DNA from: Sphingorhabdus sp. 109 | GTDB lineage: Bacteria > Pseudomonadota > Alphaproteobacteria > Sphingomonadales > Sphingomonadaceae | Reading direction: 5' to 3' | Assembly: GCF_902506555.1 (NCBI RefSeq) | Contig: NZ_LR732707.1 | Coordinates: 62,001 to 126,000, forward strand | DNA length: 64,000 nt | Shown: positions 1 to 9,583 of the stretch, piece after piece | Layout of the letters: each line of letters opens with the position of its first letter | Numbering within the stretch: position 1 is the stretch's first letter | The notes under the pieces: generated by a model | Databases searched by the model: none | Told to the model about the DNA's origin: nothing | What the model saw: only the letters and a program-made list of their open reading frames with translations | Translations under genes and position numbers: made by a program

Positions 1-827
1 GGCTTGAGCGCACCGGCAGCGGACAGGCCGAGGAAACAGTCGGCACCCTGCAACGCGTCTGTCAGGCTGCGCGCATCGGTATCTATGGCGTGCGCCGATT
101 TCCACTGGTCAACATCGTCGCGGCCCCGGTAGATCACGCCTTTGCGGTCGCACATGGTCAGATTGTCGTGCGGTACGCCGAGGCTCTTGATCAGCGACGC
201 GCAGGCAATGGCTGCGGCGCCGGCTCCGTTGACGACAACCTTGATATCCTCGATCTTGCGGTTGGTGAGCAGGCAGGCGTTGATGAGCCCGGCGGCGGCG
301 ATAATTGCGGTGCCGTGCTGGTCATCGTGGAAGACCGGGATGTTCATCCGGTCGCGCAATGTCTGTTCGATGATGAAACAGTCCGGCGCTGCGATATCTT
401 CCAGATTGATGCCGCCAAAACTGGGCTCCATCAGCTGGACTGCATTGATAAACGCGTCTGCGTCTTCGGTATCGAGTTCCAGATCGATGGAATCGACATC
501 GGCGAAGCGCTTGAACAATACCGCCTTGCCTTCCATTACCGGTTTGGAAGCAAGCGCGCCGAGATTGCCGAGACCCAGGATAGCAGTACCGTTGGAGATC
601 ACCGCGACCAGATTGCCCTTGGCGGTATAATCATAGGCCTTCGACGGGTCTTCGGCGATGGCGCGGACCGGGACGGCAACGCCGGGTGAATAAGCGAGGC
701 TGAGATCGCGCTGGGTGGCCATCGGCTTGGAGGCAATAATCTCGATTTTCCCGGGACGACCGTGGGAGTGAAAGAGCAAAGCTTCCCGTTCGGAAAATTC
801 TAGATCATTGTCGTTCTGGTCGGCCAA
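1..827 (-). CDS. maeB: NADP-dependent malic enzyme, N-terminal part (cut by window edge)
   Basis: Oxidative decarboxylation of malate to pyruvate, a cytosolic enzyme of C4 metabolism. The reverse strand reads through about 275 codons with no stop. It shows the malic-enzyme signatures SLAYSPGVA near the N-terminus, NLGALASKPVMEGKAVLF, and VFHDDQHGTA ahead of the glycine-rich NAD(P) segment VVNGAGAAAIA. The start is probably TTG at 827, since GGAGA lies about 8 bases upstream and no ATG is as well placed. In alphaproteobacteria this enzyme is usually about 750 residues with a C-terminal phosphotransacetylase-like domain, which would lie outside the window. It is divergent from mutS, with about 165 bases between them. 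Confidence 0.9.
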   Translation of the reverse strand, partial: MADQNDNDLEFSEREALLFHSHGRPGKIEIIASKPMATQRDLSLAYSPGVAVPVRAIAEDPSKAYDYTAKGNLVAVISNGTAILGLGNLGALASKPVMEGKAVLFKRFADVDSIDLELDTEDADAFINAVQLMEPSFGGINLEDIAAPDCFIIEQTLRDRMNIPVFHDDQHGTAIIAAAGLINACLLTNRKIEDIKVVVNGAGAAAIACASLIKSLGVPHDNLTMCDRKGVIYRGRDDVDQWKSAHAIDTDARSLTDALQGADCFLGLSAAGALK

Positions 828-992
828 ATTCTGTCTCCGGATATGCTGAGAGCGGCTCGATAGTACCGATCACAGGTTCAAGTTTCGTTCGGGACCTACT
901 CTTTTTGTCCCTGAGCCGCAATATCAAGTAAAAATCAATAGGATGCGATCGCTACTCTTTTATGTCCAGCCGCAGTCCGCTATCGCAGGGCC

Positions 993-3647
993 ATGGCAAT
1001 CCAGACTCGGGACAAAGCAGACAAAAAGGCAAAAGAGCCCGCGCCGAAAGCGGCCAAGGTCACGCCGATGATGGAGCAATATTTCGGGCTGAAGGAAAAG
1101 GCCGGCGATTGCCTGCTATTTTACCGAATGGGCGACTTTTTCGAGCTGTTTTACGAGGATGCAAAGCTGGCTGCGGCGGCGCTCGATATCGCGCTGACCT
1201 CGCGCGGCAAAAATGCCGGAGATTCGATCCCGATGTGCGGGGTGCCCGTACATTCGGCCGAGGGCTATCTGGCCAAGCTGATCCGGTCCGGATTCAAGGT
1301 GGCGATCGCCGAACAGACAGAAACCCCGGCCGAAGCCAAGGCACGGGGCGGCTACAAGGCGCTGGTTGCGCGGGATATCATCCGCTATGTGACCGCGGGT
1401 ACCCTGACCGAAGACAATCTGCTCGATGCGCGCAGCGACAATATGCTGGTCGCGCTGGCCGAGGTGCAGGGCGAGATCGGGCTGGCCGCGGCGGATATTT
1501 CGACCGGCAATTTCGAACTGGCGACGATTTCCGACGATGCGCTTGATGCGGAACTCGCCCGGATCGCACCATCGGAAATAATCTGTCCGCCATCGCTGCT
1601 GCCACGGCTGCACAAGGCAACCGGCTGGGCGAAAGATAATTTCGACAGTAGCCGGGCCGAAAAGCGGTTGCGCGAACATTTCGGAGTGGCGACGCTCGAT
1701 GGCATGGGCGAATTTTCGCGGGCCGAACTGGCCACGGCCGGTGGTCTTGTCGCCTATGTGAATCATGTCTCGCAAGGCCATGCTCCCTATCTGCATCCGC
1801 CGAAAAGGCGGGAAACGCGGGAATTTCTCTCGATCGACGGCCCGACGCGGGCGAGCCTGGAGATCGACCGGACGCTGGCCGGCGGGCGCGAAGGGAGTCT
1901 GCTCCATGCCATCGACCGCACGGTTACACCCGCTGGCGCCCGCTTGCTGGCACGCGATCTGTCCGCGCCCCTGTTTGCCGAACAGCCGATCAATCGTCGG
2001 CTCGGACTGGTTCAGTGGTTCCATGACGGCTCGGCGATCCGCGACGATGTCCGCACAGGTCTGAAGGCTTTGCCCGATATCGGCCGCGCGCTTGGCCGGG
2101 TGTCGGCAGGGCGAGGCAGTCCGCGCGATCTGGGGCAGATTCGCGATGGACTGGCCGGGGCGCGGCTGTTGCGCGAACGCCTGGCACAACTGGCGGGTCT
2201 GCCCGAACTGCTAGACAATATATTGCCGGCGCTGGACGGCCATGCCGCGCTGGTCGATCTGCTCGAGCAGGCGCTGGTCGAGGCGCCGCCCACCGATATG
2301 ACCAATGGTGGCTATATTGCTACGGGCTTCGATCCCGCGCTCGACGAACTGCGCAGCGCCGGTTCCGACGGTCGGCAGGCGATTGCCACGCTCGAAGCAC
2401 GCTATCGCGAGGCGACCGGCATCAACACGCTCAAGATCAAGCATAATGCGGTGCTCGGCTATTTCATCGAAGTGCCCGCCCGTCATGGCGACAGCCTGAT
2501 GGCGGAAAATTCCGGTTTCACCCATCGCCAGACGCTGGCCGGTGTGGTGCGGTTTAACTCGACCGATCTGCACGAAGAGGCGGTGCGCGTGTCGCAGGCC
2601 GGTGCCCATGCGCTGGCGGCAGAAGCGGCCCATTTCGAGGAACTGGTCGACAAGGTGCTGGCCCGCAAGCAGGAGATTGGCGAAAGCGCCGACGCGCTGG
2701 CCCGGATCGATGTCGCGGCGGCGCTGGCCGAACGCGCCGCCGAGGGGCAATGGTGCCGTCCCGAATTTGTCGATGGCAATGTGCTTGATATCCGGGCCGG
2801 TCGTCATCCGGTGGTCGAAGCGGCGCTGTCGGCCAAGGGCGATCCCTTTGTCGCCAATGATTGCTGTCTGGCACAGGACGAGCGGCTGTGGCTGGTGTCC
2901 GGCCCCAATATGGGCGGTAAATCGACCTTCTTGCGCCAAAATGCGCTGATCGTCATCCTCGCGCAAGCCGGCGGCTATGTGCCGGCAGCCTCGGCGAGGC
3001 TCAGTCTGGTCGACCGTCTGTTCAGTCGCGTCGGTGCATCGGACAATCTGGCGCAGGGCCGCTCGACCTTCATGGTCGAGATGGTCGAGACAGCGGCGAT
3101 TCTGTCGCAGGCGACCGAGAACAGTTTCGTCATTCTCGATGAAGTGGGCAGGGGCACATCGACCTATGACGGTCTGGCTTTGGCCTGGGCGGTGGTCGAG
3201 GCTGTGCACGAGACCAATCGCTGTCGCTGCCTGTTCGCCACCCATTATCACGAACTGACCCGGCTGGCAGACCGGCTCGATTCGCTGTCGCTGCACCATG
3301 TGCGCGCGCGTGAGTGGAAGGGCGATCTGGTGCTGCTCCACGAGCTGGCGAAAGGCCCGGCGGACAGAAGCTATGGCCTGGCGGTGGCGAAGCTCGCGGG
3401 CATCCCCAGGCCGGTCCTCAACCGCGCCAAGGCGGTGCTCGACAAGCTCGAGGCCGGCAAGGCGGAAACCGGCGGCCTTGCAGCGGGTCTCGGTGATCTG
3501 CCGTTATTTGCCGCAAGTCTTGCGGAGGGGGAAGAAAAGTCCGACGGTTTGCGGGAGGCTCTGGGCGCGATCGATGTAGACGCGCTGTCTCCGCGCGAGG
3601 CGCTGGACCAGCTCTATGCGCTCAAGTCGCAGCTCGAACAGGAATGA
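993..3647 (+). CDS. mutS: DNA mismatch repair protein MutS
   Basis: Recognises mismatches and small loops and recruits MutL. The protein has 884 residues, the usual MutS1 length. The mismatch-reading Phe-x-Glu motif is visible as F49-F50-E51 within MGDFFELFY. The Walker A motif GPNMGGKS starts at residue 637, and ILDEVGRGTSTYDG carries Walker B and the signature region, followed by FATHYHEL. The ATG at 993 is taken as start because the conserved mismatch-binding domain begins soon after it. The overlapping frame that opens at 962 is a shadow. The stop lies only a few bases before the next gene, so a shared transcript is possible. Confidence 0.97.
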   Translation: MAIQTRDKADKKAKEPAPKAAKVTPMMEQYFGLKEKAGDCLLFYRMGDFFELFYEDAKLAAAALDIALTSRGKNAGDSIPMCGVPVHSAEGYLAKLIRSGFKVAIAEQTETPAEAKARGGYKALVARDIIRYVTAGTLTEDNLLDARSDNMLVALAEVQGEIGLAAADISTGNFELATISDDALDAELARIAPSEIICPPSLLPRLHKATGWAKDNFDSSRAEKRLREHFGVATLDGMGEFSRAELATAGGLVAYVNHVSQGHAPYLHPPKRRETREFLSIDGPTRASLEIDRTLAGGREGSLLHAIDRTVTPAGARLLARDLSAPLFAEQPINRRLGLVQWFHDGSAIRDDVRTGLKALPDIGRALGRVSAGRGSPRDLGQIRDGLAGARLLRERLAQLAGLPELLDNILPALDGHAALVDLLEQALVEAPPTDMTNGGYIATGFDPALDELRSAGSDGRQAIATLEARYREATGINTLKIKHNAVLGYFIEVPARHGDSLMAENSGFTHRQTLAGVVRFNSTDLHEEAVRVSQAGAHALAAEAAHFEELVDKVLARKQEIGESADALARIDVAAALAERAAEGQWCRPEFVDGNVLDIRAGRHPVVEAALSAKGDPFVANDCCLAQDERLWLVSGPNMGGKSTFLRQNALIVILAQAGGYVPAASARLSLVDRLFSRVGASDNLAQGRSTFMVEMVETAAILSQATENSFVILDEVGRGTSTYDGLALAWAVVEAVHETNRCRCLFATHYHELTRLADRLDSLSLHHVRAREWKGDLVLLHELAKGPADRSYGLAVAKLAGIPRPVLNRAKAVLDKLEAGKAETGGLAAGLGDLPLFAASLAEGEEKSDGLREALGAIDVDALSPREALDQLYALKSQLEQE

Positions 3648-3651
3648 AGAT

Positions 3652-4206
3652 ATGAAAAAATGGATCGTAATCCTGCTCGCCGTGGCGATCATCGGCGGCT
3701 CTGCCTTTGTCTACAACACCCGCAGCGCTAACGCAGAACCGCTGGAAATCGGTGCTACCGCTCCGGATTTCACCACCACGGGTGCCCTGGCTGGCGAAGC
3801 CTTTGAATTTTCGCTGTCCGACAAGCTGAAAAACGGGCCCGTTGTGCTCTATTTCTTTCCCAAGGTCTTTACCGAGGGCTGCACGATCGAGGCCAATATG
3901 TTTGCCGAGGCCACCGCCGACTTCAATGCTGCGGGCGCAACGGTCATCGGCATGTCGGGCGATGATATCGAGGGCTTGAAGAAATTTTCCGTTTCCGAAT
4001 GCCGCAACAAGTTCGCGGTTGCCCCGGCGGACGAAAAGATCATCAACGGCTATCAGGTTCGCATGGCACCCGGCCTCGCGATGACCAATCGGACCAGCTA
4101 TGTTATCGACCGGCAGGGGAAAATCGTCTTTGTCCATAGCGCGACGAAGCCGCACGGCCATGTGGCCGGCACGCTGGAAAAAGTGAAAGCCCTTTCCGAA
4201 AGCTGA
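3652..4206 (+). CDS. Membrane-anchored or exported peroxiredoxin (AhpC/TSA, Bcp-like)
   Basis: Thiol peroxidase of the AhpC/TSA family, 184 residues. Residues 4-22 form a hydrophobic N-terminal segment after KK, which suggests a signal peptide or membrane anchor, so it probably acts in the periplasm. The peroxidatic cysteine is C77 in the Bcp-like context FTEGCTIEANMF; a second cysteine, C117, might serve as resolving residue. I chose ATG 3652 rather than the upstream in-frame ATG at 3616, because 3616 lies inside mutS and would bury the signal segment. It follows mutS by 4 bases. The specific subfamily is uncertain. Confidence 0.85.
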   Translation: MKKWIVILLAVAIIGGSAFVYNTRSANAEPLEIGATAPDFTTTGALAGEAFEFSLSDKLKNGPVVLYFFPKVFTEGCTIEANMFAEATADFNAAGATVIGMSGDDIEGLKKFSVSECRNKFAVAPADEKIINGYQVRMAPGLAMTNRTSYVIDRQGKIVFVHSATKPHGHVAGTLEKVKALSES

Positions 4207-4243
4207 TTTAACGCTTGCATTTGCGCTGCGCCTGGATTGAAAG

Positions 4244-5167
4244 ATGCCCATGACTGATCACGCACCCGATCCCGCCATGCTCGCCAAAGCGGAAACGCTC
4301 ACCGATGCCTTGCCCTATCTGCAACGCTATGCGGGCAAGACCTTTGTCGTCAAATATGGCGGCCATGCCATGGGCGATGCGACGCTGGCGCGCAATTTCG
4401 CGCAGGATATCGTGCTGCTCAAGGCGGTCGGGATCAACCCGGTGGTCGTACACGGTGGCGGACCGCAAATCGGGGCGATGCTGGCGCGGGTCGGCGTGGA
4501 AAGCGAATTTGTCGACGGTCTGCGGGTCACCACGAAGGAAACCGCGGAAATCGCCGAAATGGTGCTCTCCGGCGCAATCAACAAGGAACTGGTCAGCTGG
4601 ATCGGACAGGCCGGCGGCAGCGCCATCGGCATTTCCGGCAAGGATGGCGGTTTTGTCAAGGCGTCCAAGCTGCGCCGCACCAATCGCGATCCGGACAGCA
4701 ATATCGAACGGATCATCGATCTCGGCTATGTCGGCGAGCCCAGAAGAGTGGATCGCAGCGTGGTCGACCGGATTTCCGCTGCCGGAATGATCCCGGTCAT
4801 CGCGCCGATCGGCGTCGGTGACGATGGTGCGACCTATAATATCAACGCCGACACCATGGCCGGAGCCGTGGCCTCGGCTCTGCGCGCGGCGCGCCTGTTC
4901 CTGCTGACCGATGTGCCCGGCGTGTTGGACAAGCAGGGCGAGTTGCTGACCGATCTCGACCCGCAAAAGATCCGGGCGCTGGTCGACGAGGGCACGATCT
5001 CCGGCGGGATGATCCCGAAACTGGAAACCTGCGTCAATGCGGTGCAGGGCGGGGTCGATGCGGCGGTCGTGCTCGACGGTCGGATTCCGCACGCGATGCT
5101 GCTCGAGATCTTCACCAGCAAGGGTGCTGGTACGCTGGTCAAGGACGATTTTCTGCCGGTTGAATAA
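4244..5167 (+). CDS. argB: Acetylglutamate kinase
   Basis: Phosphorylates N-acetyl-L-glutamate in the second step of arginine synthesis, in the cytosol. At 307 residues it has the normal ArgB length. Visible motifs are [23 protein letters not shown] (nucleotide and substrate loops) and the C-terminal segment [14 protein letters not shown] of the amino acid kinase fold. There are two close starts, ATG 4244 and ATG 4250, and the sequence does not decide between them. It is followed by a 98-base gap before yggT. Confidence 0.96.
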   Translation: MPMTDHAPDPAMLAKAETLTDALPYLQRYAGKTFVVKYGGHAMGDATLARNFAQDIVLLKAVGINPVVVHGGGPQIGAMLARVGVESEFVDGLRVTTKETAEIAEMVLSGAINKELVSWIGQAGGSAIGISGKDGGFVKASKLRRTNRDPDSNIERIIDLGYVGEPRRVDRSVVDRISAAGMIPVIAPIGVGDDGATYNINADTMAGAVASALRAARLFLLTDVPGVLDKQGELLTDLDPQKIRALVDEGTISGGMIPKLETCVNAVQGGVDAAVVLDGRIPHAMLLEIFTSKGAGTLVKDDFLPVE

Positions 5168-5265
5168 TCCGCCCGCTGTCTTATATTGGTGACACAGTAA
5201 AATTCTGGCATAGATGGTGACAAAGCTCTAGTCGCTATGGCAGATTATCGATAAAGGGTCCGACC

Positions 5266-5562
5266 ATGGCATTCGCACTTCTCCAAATTATTTCCATCCT
5301 GCTCAATGTGGCGATCACCGTGATCATCGTGCAGGCGATCATGAGCTGGCTGCTCGCATTCAATGTGATCAATCTGCAAAATGACATCGCCCGGGCGATC
5401 TGGACCACCCTCGATGCGCTGACCGCGCCGATCTACCGCCCGATCCGTAGAATCATGCCGGATTTCGGAGCCATTGATCTGACCCCGATGGTAGTGATCA
5501 TCGGTATCATCATCCTGCAGGACGCCATTCTGCCGCCAATCGCTCAGGCGCTTCTCGGTTGA
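5266..5562 (+). CDS. YggT family membrane protein
   Basis: Small integral membrane protein of 98 residues with two hydrophobic segments (about residues 4-28 and 68-92) separated by a conserved loop that includes [12 protein letters not shown], the hallmark of the YggT family. The molecular role of this family is poorly defined; links to osmotic tolerance and membrane assembly have been proposed. Its stop overlaps the TTG start of folD by four bases, so the two genes are translationally coupled. Confidence 0.9.
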   Translation: MAFALLQIISILLNVAITVIIVQAIMSWLLAFNVINLQNDIARAIWTTLDALTAPIYRPIRRIMPDFGAIDLTPMVVIIGIIILQDAILPPIAQALLG

Positions 5563-6455
5563 CCGCCGCGCAGATCATAGACGGCAAGGCGTTCGCCGTC
5601 GGCCTTCGCGAACGGATCAGGGATGCCGTACCGGCCTTTGTGAAACAGACAGGCCGCGCGCCCGGTCTGGCGGTGGTACTGGTCGGCGAAGACCCCGCCA
5701 GCCAGGTCTATGTCGCCTCCAAGCACAAGGCGACCATCGCCGCCGGCATGGAAAGTTTCGAACACCGGCTGCCCGCCAATGTTGCGCAGGAAGAGCTGAT
5801 CGCGCTGGTCGAGCGTCTTAACGCCGATGAGACCGTTGACGGTATCCTGGTGCAATTGCCGCTGCCCGAAGGTCTCGATGAAAAAGCCGTGGTCATGGCG
5901 ATCGATCCGGACAAGGATGTCGACGGCCTGCACGTAATCAACGCCGGCCGGCTGGCCAATGGCGAAGATGCGCTGACTCCCTGCACGCCGCTGGGCAGCC
6001 TGATGCTGTTGAAAGACACTTTGGGTGACCTCACCGGATTGGATGCCGTCGTCGTTGGCCGCTCGATTCTGGTCGGAAAGCCGATGGCGCAGCTGCTGCT
6101 TGGGGAAAATTGCACCGTCACCATGGCGCATAGCCGGACTCGCGATCTTCCGGAAGTCGTCCGCCGTGCCGATATCGTTGTCGCCGCCGTTGGCCGGGCC
6201 GAAATGGTCAAGGGCGACTGGCTGAAAGACGGTGCCGTGGTTATCGATGTCGGTATCAACCGACTCGCCCCCGAACCGGGCAAGGACAAGGGGCGTCTGG
6301 TCGGCGATGTCGCCACAGCCGAAGCCATCGATCATGTCCGGGCGATCACGCCGGTTCCGGGAGGGGTTGGCCCAATGACGATTGCAGTGCTATTGCGCAA
6401 TACGCTGGTCGCTGCATCTGCGCGCGCCGGACTGGAAAAACCGGAAGGTCTCTAA
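5559..6455 (+). CDS. folD: Bifunctional methylenetetrahydrofolate dehydrogenase / methenyltetrahydrofolate cyclohydrolase
   Basis: Interconverts methylene-, methenyl- and formyl-tetrahydrofolate for purine, thymidylate and formyl-Met synthesis. The 298 residues carry the catalytic-domain motif [11 protein letters not shown] (with the active-site Tyr/Lys pair), then [12 protein letters not shown], the NADP-binding [17 protein letters not shown], and the C-terminal [11 protein letters not shown]. The start is TTG at 5559, overlapping the yggT stop. The TAA stop overlaps the ATG of the next gene by one base, so yggT, folD and the two following genes look like one operon. Confidence 0.97.
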   Translation: MTAAQIIDGKAFAVGLRERIRDAVPAFVKQTGRAPGLAVVLVGEDPASQVYVASKHKATIAAGMESFEHRLPANVAQEELIALVERLNADETVDGILVQLPLPEGLDEKAVVMAIDPDKDVDGLHVINAGRLANGEDALTPCTPLGSLMLLKDTLGDLTGLDAVVVGRSILVGKPMAQLLLGENCTVTMAHSRTRDLPEVVRRADIVVAAVGRAEMVKGDWLKDGAVVIDVGINRLAPEPGKDKGRLVGDVATAEAIDHVRAITPVPGGVGPMTIAVLLRNTLVAASARAGLEKPEGL

Positions 6456-7174
6456 TGCGAATATTTGCCGTTATCGGAATCGCGCTGATCCTGACGAGCT
6501 GTGCGAGTGGTGGCGGGCGTCCAAGCGACCGGGAACGCTATGACAGGGTGATGGGCAAGGCCGTCGCCAATCCCAGCGCCATCGTGAAGGCCGAACTGTC
6601 CTTTGCCCGACTGGCGCAGGAAGAGGGGCAGTGGTCCGCCTTTCGGAAAACCGCTGCCGACGAGGCGATCATGTTCACGCCCGGTCTGGTCAACGCGCAG
6701 CAATGGCTGAAAGGCAAGGCCGATCCGGCGCAGGCCGTCGACTGGCAACCGCATAAAATCTATATGTCCTGCGACGGCAGCATCGGTGTGTCCACCGGTG
6801 CCTGGCAAAGCGCGAGCGGAACCACCGGCCATTTCACCACCATCTGGCATCAGGAGAATTTCGGCAAGCGCAAGCCCGGAAAAGATGTGGAGTGGAAATG
6901 GATATTTGATGATGGCGTGCCGTTGACCGCGCCGCTGGCAGAACCGGATTATGTCGAGACCGAGGTCGCTTCGTGCAAGACCAAGGTTCCGGCCGGCTTC
7001 CCCCCGACAGAACAAGCCGGTGCGGGTCGGTCAGGACGGTCTGCCGACGGCAGCCTGATCTGGAACGCTTCGTCTGTTGATGGCGGCGGGCGCATCGTTT
7101 TTGTAGACCTTGCGCAGGATGACGGCAGCTTCAAGCGCGTGCATGAATATAAGGTCGACGCACCGGCACCATGA
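6455..7174 (+). CDS. Putative lipoprotein with NTF2/SnoaL-like domain
   Basis: Predicted lipoprotein of 239 residues with a short signal peptide ending in lipobox LTSC (Cys at about residue 17). The region from about residue 45 to 160 (ELSFARLAQEEGQWSAF, then GVSTGAWQ and TIWHQ) resembles DUF4440/SnoaL-like NTF2-fold domains, which often bind small molecules. No catalytic role can be assigned. It overlaps folD by one base and marC by four, so it is co-translated with both. The fold is inferred from motif memory only. Confidence 0.7.
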   Translation: MRIFAVIGIALILTSCASGGGRPSDRERYDRVMGKAVANPSAIVKAELSFARLAQEEGQWSAFRKTAADEAIMFTPGLVNAQQWLKGKADPAQAVDWQPHKIYMSCDGSIGVSTGAWQSASGTTGHFTTIWHQENFGKRKPGKDVEWKWIFDDGVPLTAPLAEPDYVETEVASCKTKVPAGFPPTEQAGAGRSGRSADGSLIWNASSVDGGGRIVFVDLAQDDGSFKRVHEYKVDAPAP

Positions 7175-7788
7175 TCGAACTCTTCATCTCTGCCTTCATC
7201 ACTTTTTTCGTGGTGATCGATCCGCCCGGCTGCGCACCGATCTACGCCAGCCTGACCAGCAGCGCGCCGCCGCGCGATCGCCGGATCATGGCCATTCGCG
7301 CCATTTTTGTTGCCGCGATCATATTGCTGGTCTTTGCCCTGTTCGGCGAGCAGATGCTGAGCGCGCTGGGCATCAGTCTGGACAGTTTCCGCATCGCCGG
7401 CGGGATCATGCTGTTCCTGATCGCGCTGGAAATGGTGTTCGAAAAACGCACCGAGCGGCGCGAAGACCGGGCGCAGGAAATTATCGAACAGCCCGAGATC
7501 GAGGATGTCTCTATTTTCCCGATGGCCATGCCGATGATCGCAGGACCGGGGTCGATTGCCGCCGTGATGCTGCTGACGTCGCAGCATGACGGTATCGACA
7601 ATGCGCTTGTGATCCTCGGTGCCTTGGTCACGGTTCTGTTGCTGACCCTGTTCGGTCTGCTTGCAGCCGGCCCGTTGATGCGGGTTCTCGGCAACAAGGT
7701 CGAGGCGGTGATTACGCGTGTTCTCGGTGTGCTGCTTGGCGCGCTCGCGGTGCAATTTGTCGTCGACGGGCTGAACGCCAGTTTCTGA
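7171..7788 (+). CDS. MarC family integral membrane protein
   Basis: Membrane protein of 205 residues with about six hydrophobic helices and the family-typical N-terminus LFISAFITFFVVIDPPGCAPIYASL, here shortened in mention to its IDPPGCAP core. MarC/YhgN proteins have no established transport substrate, and the early link to multidrug resistance in E. coli has not held up. The ATG overlaps the stop of the lipoprotein gene. It is the last gene of the rightward run; the next gene is convergent, 36 bases away. Confidence 0.88.
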   Translation: MIELFISAFITFFVVIDPPGCAPIYASLTSSAPPRDRRIMAIRAIFVAAIILLVFALFGEQMLSALGISLDSFRIAGGIMLFLIALEMVFEKRTERREDRAQEIIEQPEIEDVSIFPMAMPMIAGPGSIAAVMLLTSQHDGIDNALVILGALVTVLLLTLFGLLAAGPLMRVLGNKVEAVITRVLGVLLGALAVQFVVDGLNASF

Positions 7789-7824
7789 CGGGACAGGCGA
7801 TGGTGACGGGCTAGGAGTGGCCGG

Positions 7825-9519
7825 TCATTTGTTGATCACCCCGGTCTGCACCAGCACCTGAAAAGCCCGCTCGGCCAGCACCGGATTGGTGATCAGCCGC
7901 TTGAGCAACTGTTCCTGGCTTTCATCAGAATCATTGCCGTAGGTTGCAACCAGCCGGTCCCATGATGCGCGCGAATCCTCGATCCGGCCGTTTTTGGCAT
8001 AGACCATGGCCATTGCGACGTCATAAAAAGGCCCGACGCCCGTGCTGGACGGGACAATTTTTTCCGCGACTTCCAACGCCTGTGCATCCTTCCCTTCCGC
8101 CAGCAGCATCAGCACGAGAGCCGTTTCGGCCAGAAGCGACCCGCGGGGATCCAGCGCGATTGCGCGTCTCAGATAACGGGTGGCGTCGGGGTCCCCGCAA
8201 GCAAAAAGAAAAGCACCGGCCTGTGCCTGTATCGCGGCTTCATATGGATCCAGTGCCACGGCCTTCTCGGCGAATTCCTTGCCCCTAATACAATTGCCAT
8301 TGAAGAAGCTCGATCGGGCGAGCGCAAAATTGGCCGACGCATTCTCCCTGCCGCGCACCATGGCGCGCCGCGCATATTCCAGGCCCTGCTCGGGATCGGG
8401 CTCTCTGCCGGTCGCTTCTTTCCGCAGAAAGGCAATGAACGAGGCGGCCGCGAGAATCTCGCTGTCATACGGGTCGATCGCCAGCGATTGCCTGATGCAG
8501 GATTCTACCACCGGCAACAGGTCGGGATCGCGGTTGGCCCGATAGCTGTCGAAGCGAAGCAGGCAGGGATAACCGATCATCGCGCTATCCGGCAGTCTTT
8601 TACGCTGGTCGGTCGCTACCAATCCGAAAATGCCGGTGATCCGGCTGGAAACAGGGCCGAGCTGGTCCGGATAATCCGCCGGCGAATCCGGCATTTTCAC
8701 GGTCGTTGACCAGATGGTCTCGCCCTCGATCAACGACGTCAGCTGAAATTTTATCTCCGGGCCGCTCCGGCCCGGGACGATATGGCTTTCAAACAGATAG
8801 GCATTCTGCCCCCTGATCGAAGCGACATCCGGTTCGACAGCCGCCGCCAGCCGCACTTGTGAGGAACGGGCAAATGTCCCTTCAAAAAATTCCTCGATTC
8901 CGGCGGATCTGTCGTCTTCTGCTATGCGGGGTTCGGCATCTGAGGCGGCGATATATATTTTCGGCGGCAGGGTGTTGTGTTCCGTTAACATACCCGTCCG
9001 GTTGTCGTCCGGGTCGGTCGGTTTCAGTAGCCAGATCAGGCCTGCCGCTGCGATCAGCAGGAGGATGGCCAGCGCGATCCGGATCAGCCGATTGTCGAAC
9101 CAGCGGTCCCGACCGCGCTCGGTGGGCGACGGCTTGTCGGGGGCGGAGTTTTTCCCATCCGTCGGCTGCGGCCCCTCATCAACCGCAATTTTTACGGCAT
9201 AATGGCCGATCGGGATATGTAGCCGGGTCGCGCTCTTGTGCGCGCTATAATAAGTGCCGAGCATCTTGCGCAGCCGGCCGACCTGTACGCGCGGGTAACT
9301 GTCGGCCTGGACGTCAAAATCTTCGCTGCGACCGAGTCCGTCTACGGCAACCTGATAGGCCTTGGGCGGGGTGTCCGGGTTGGAAATTGATTCTTCGACC
9401 AGATAGCTCAGCAATTGTGACATGACTGGCGAGCGGATGAAATCCGGCGATTGCAACAATTTATGCGTTTCAGCGCGGAGCAGCTTTACCCGTTGCTCTT
9501 CCGTAATCGGTGAGGCCAC
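7825..9519 (-). CDS. TPR protein with CadC/adenylate-cyclase-like N-terminal domain
   Basis: A 564-residue protein. The N-terminal ~115 residues end in SYPRVQVGRLRKMLGTYY, a pattern seen in proteobacterial TPR proteins where a winged-helix-like domain precedes a membrane helix. One hydrophobic segment follows at about residues 146-165 (IALAILLLIAAAGLIWLL). The C-terminal half has tetratricopeptide-like repeats (for example EFAEKAVALDPYEAAIQAQAG). This implies an inner-membrane sensor or scaffold with periplasmic TPRs. The start is GTG 9519, with a GGGAGA/GGAG ribosome site just upstream. Function unknown. Confidence 0.75.
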   Translation of the reverse strand: MASPITEEQRVKLLRAETHKLLQSPDFIRSPVMSQLLSYLVEESISNPDTPPKAYQVAVDGLGRSEDFDVQADSYPRVQVGRLRKMLGTYYSAHKSATRLHIPIGHYAVKIAVDEGPQPTDGKNSAPDKPSPTERGRDRWFDNRLIRIALAILLLIAAAGLIWLLKPTDPDDNRTGMLTEHNTLPPKIYIAASDAEPRIAEDDRSAGIEEFFEGTFARSSQVRLAAAVEPDVASIRGQNAYLFESHIVPGRSGPEIKFQLTSLIEGETIWSTTVKMPDSPADYPDQLGPVSSRITGIFGLVATDQRKRLPDSAMIGYPCLLRFDSYRANRDPDLLPVVESCIRQSLAIDPYDSEILAAASFIAFLRKEATGREPDPEQGLEYARRAMVRGRENASANFALARSSFFNGNCIRGKEFAEKAVALDPYEAAIQAQAGAFLFACGDPDATRYLRRAIALDPRGSLLAETALVLMLLAEGKDAQALEVAEKIVPSSTGVGPFYDVAMAMVYAKNGRIEDSRASWDRLVATYGNDSDESQEQLLKRLITNPVLAERAFQVLVQTGVINK

Positions 9520-9583
9520 TACTCCGGTCTCCCTTTGATCGCGGCCTTATCAGAGCGGTTCGACAGCTGCACCATCATTTTGG

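Noticed and set aside
962-1546. Rightward frame overlapping the mutS start
   Set aside because: It is a frame-shifted shadow of mutS with Arg/Gly-rich composition.
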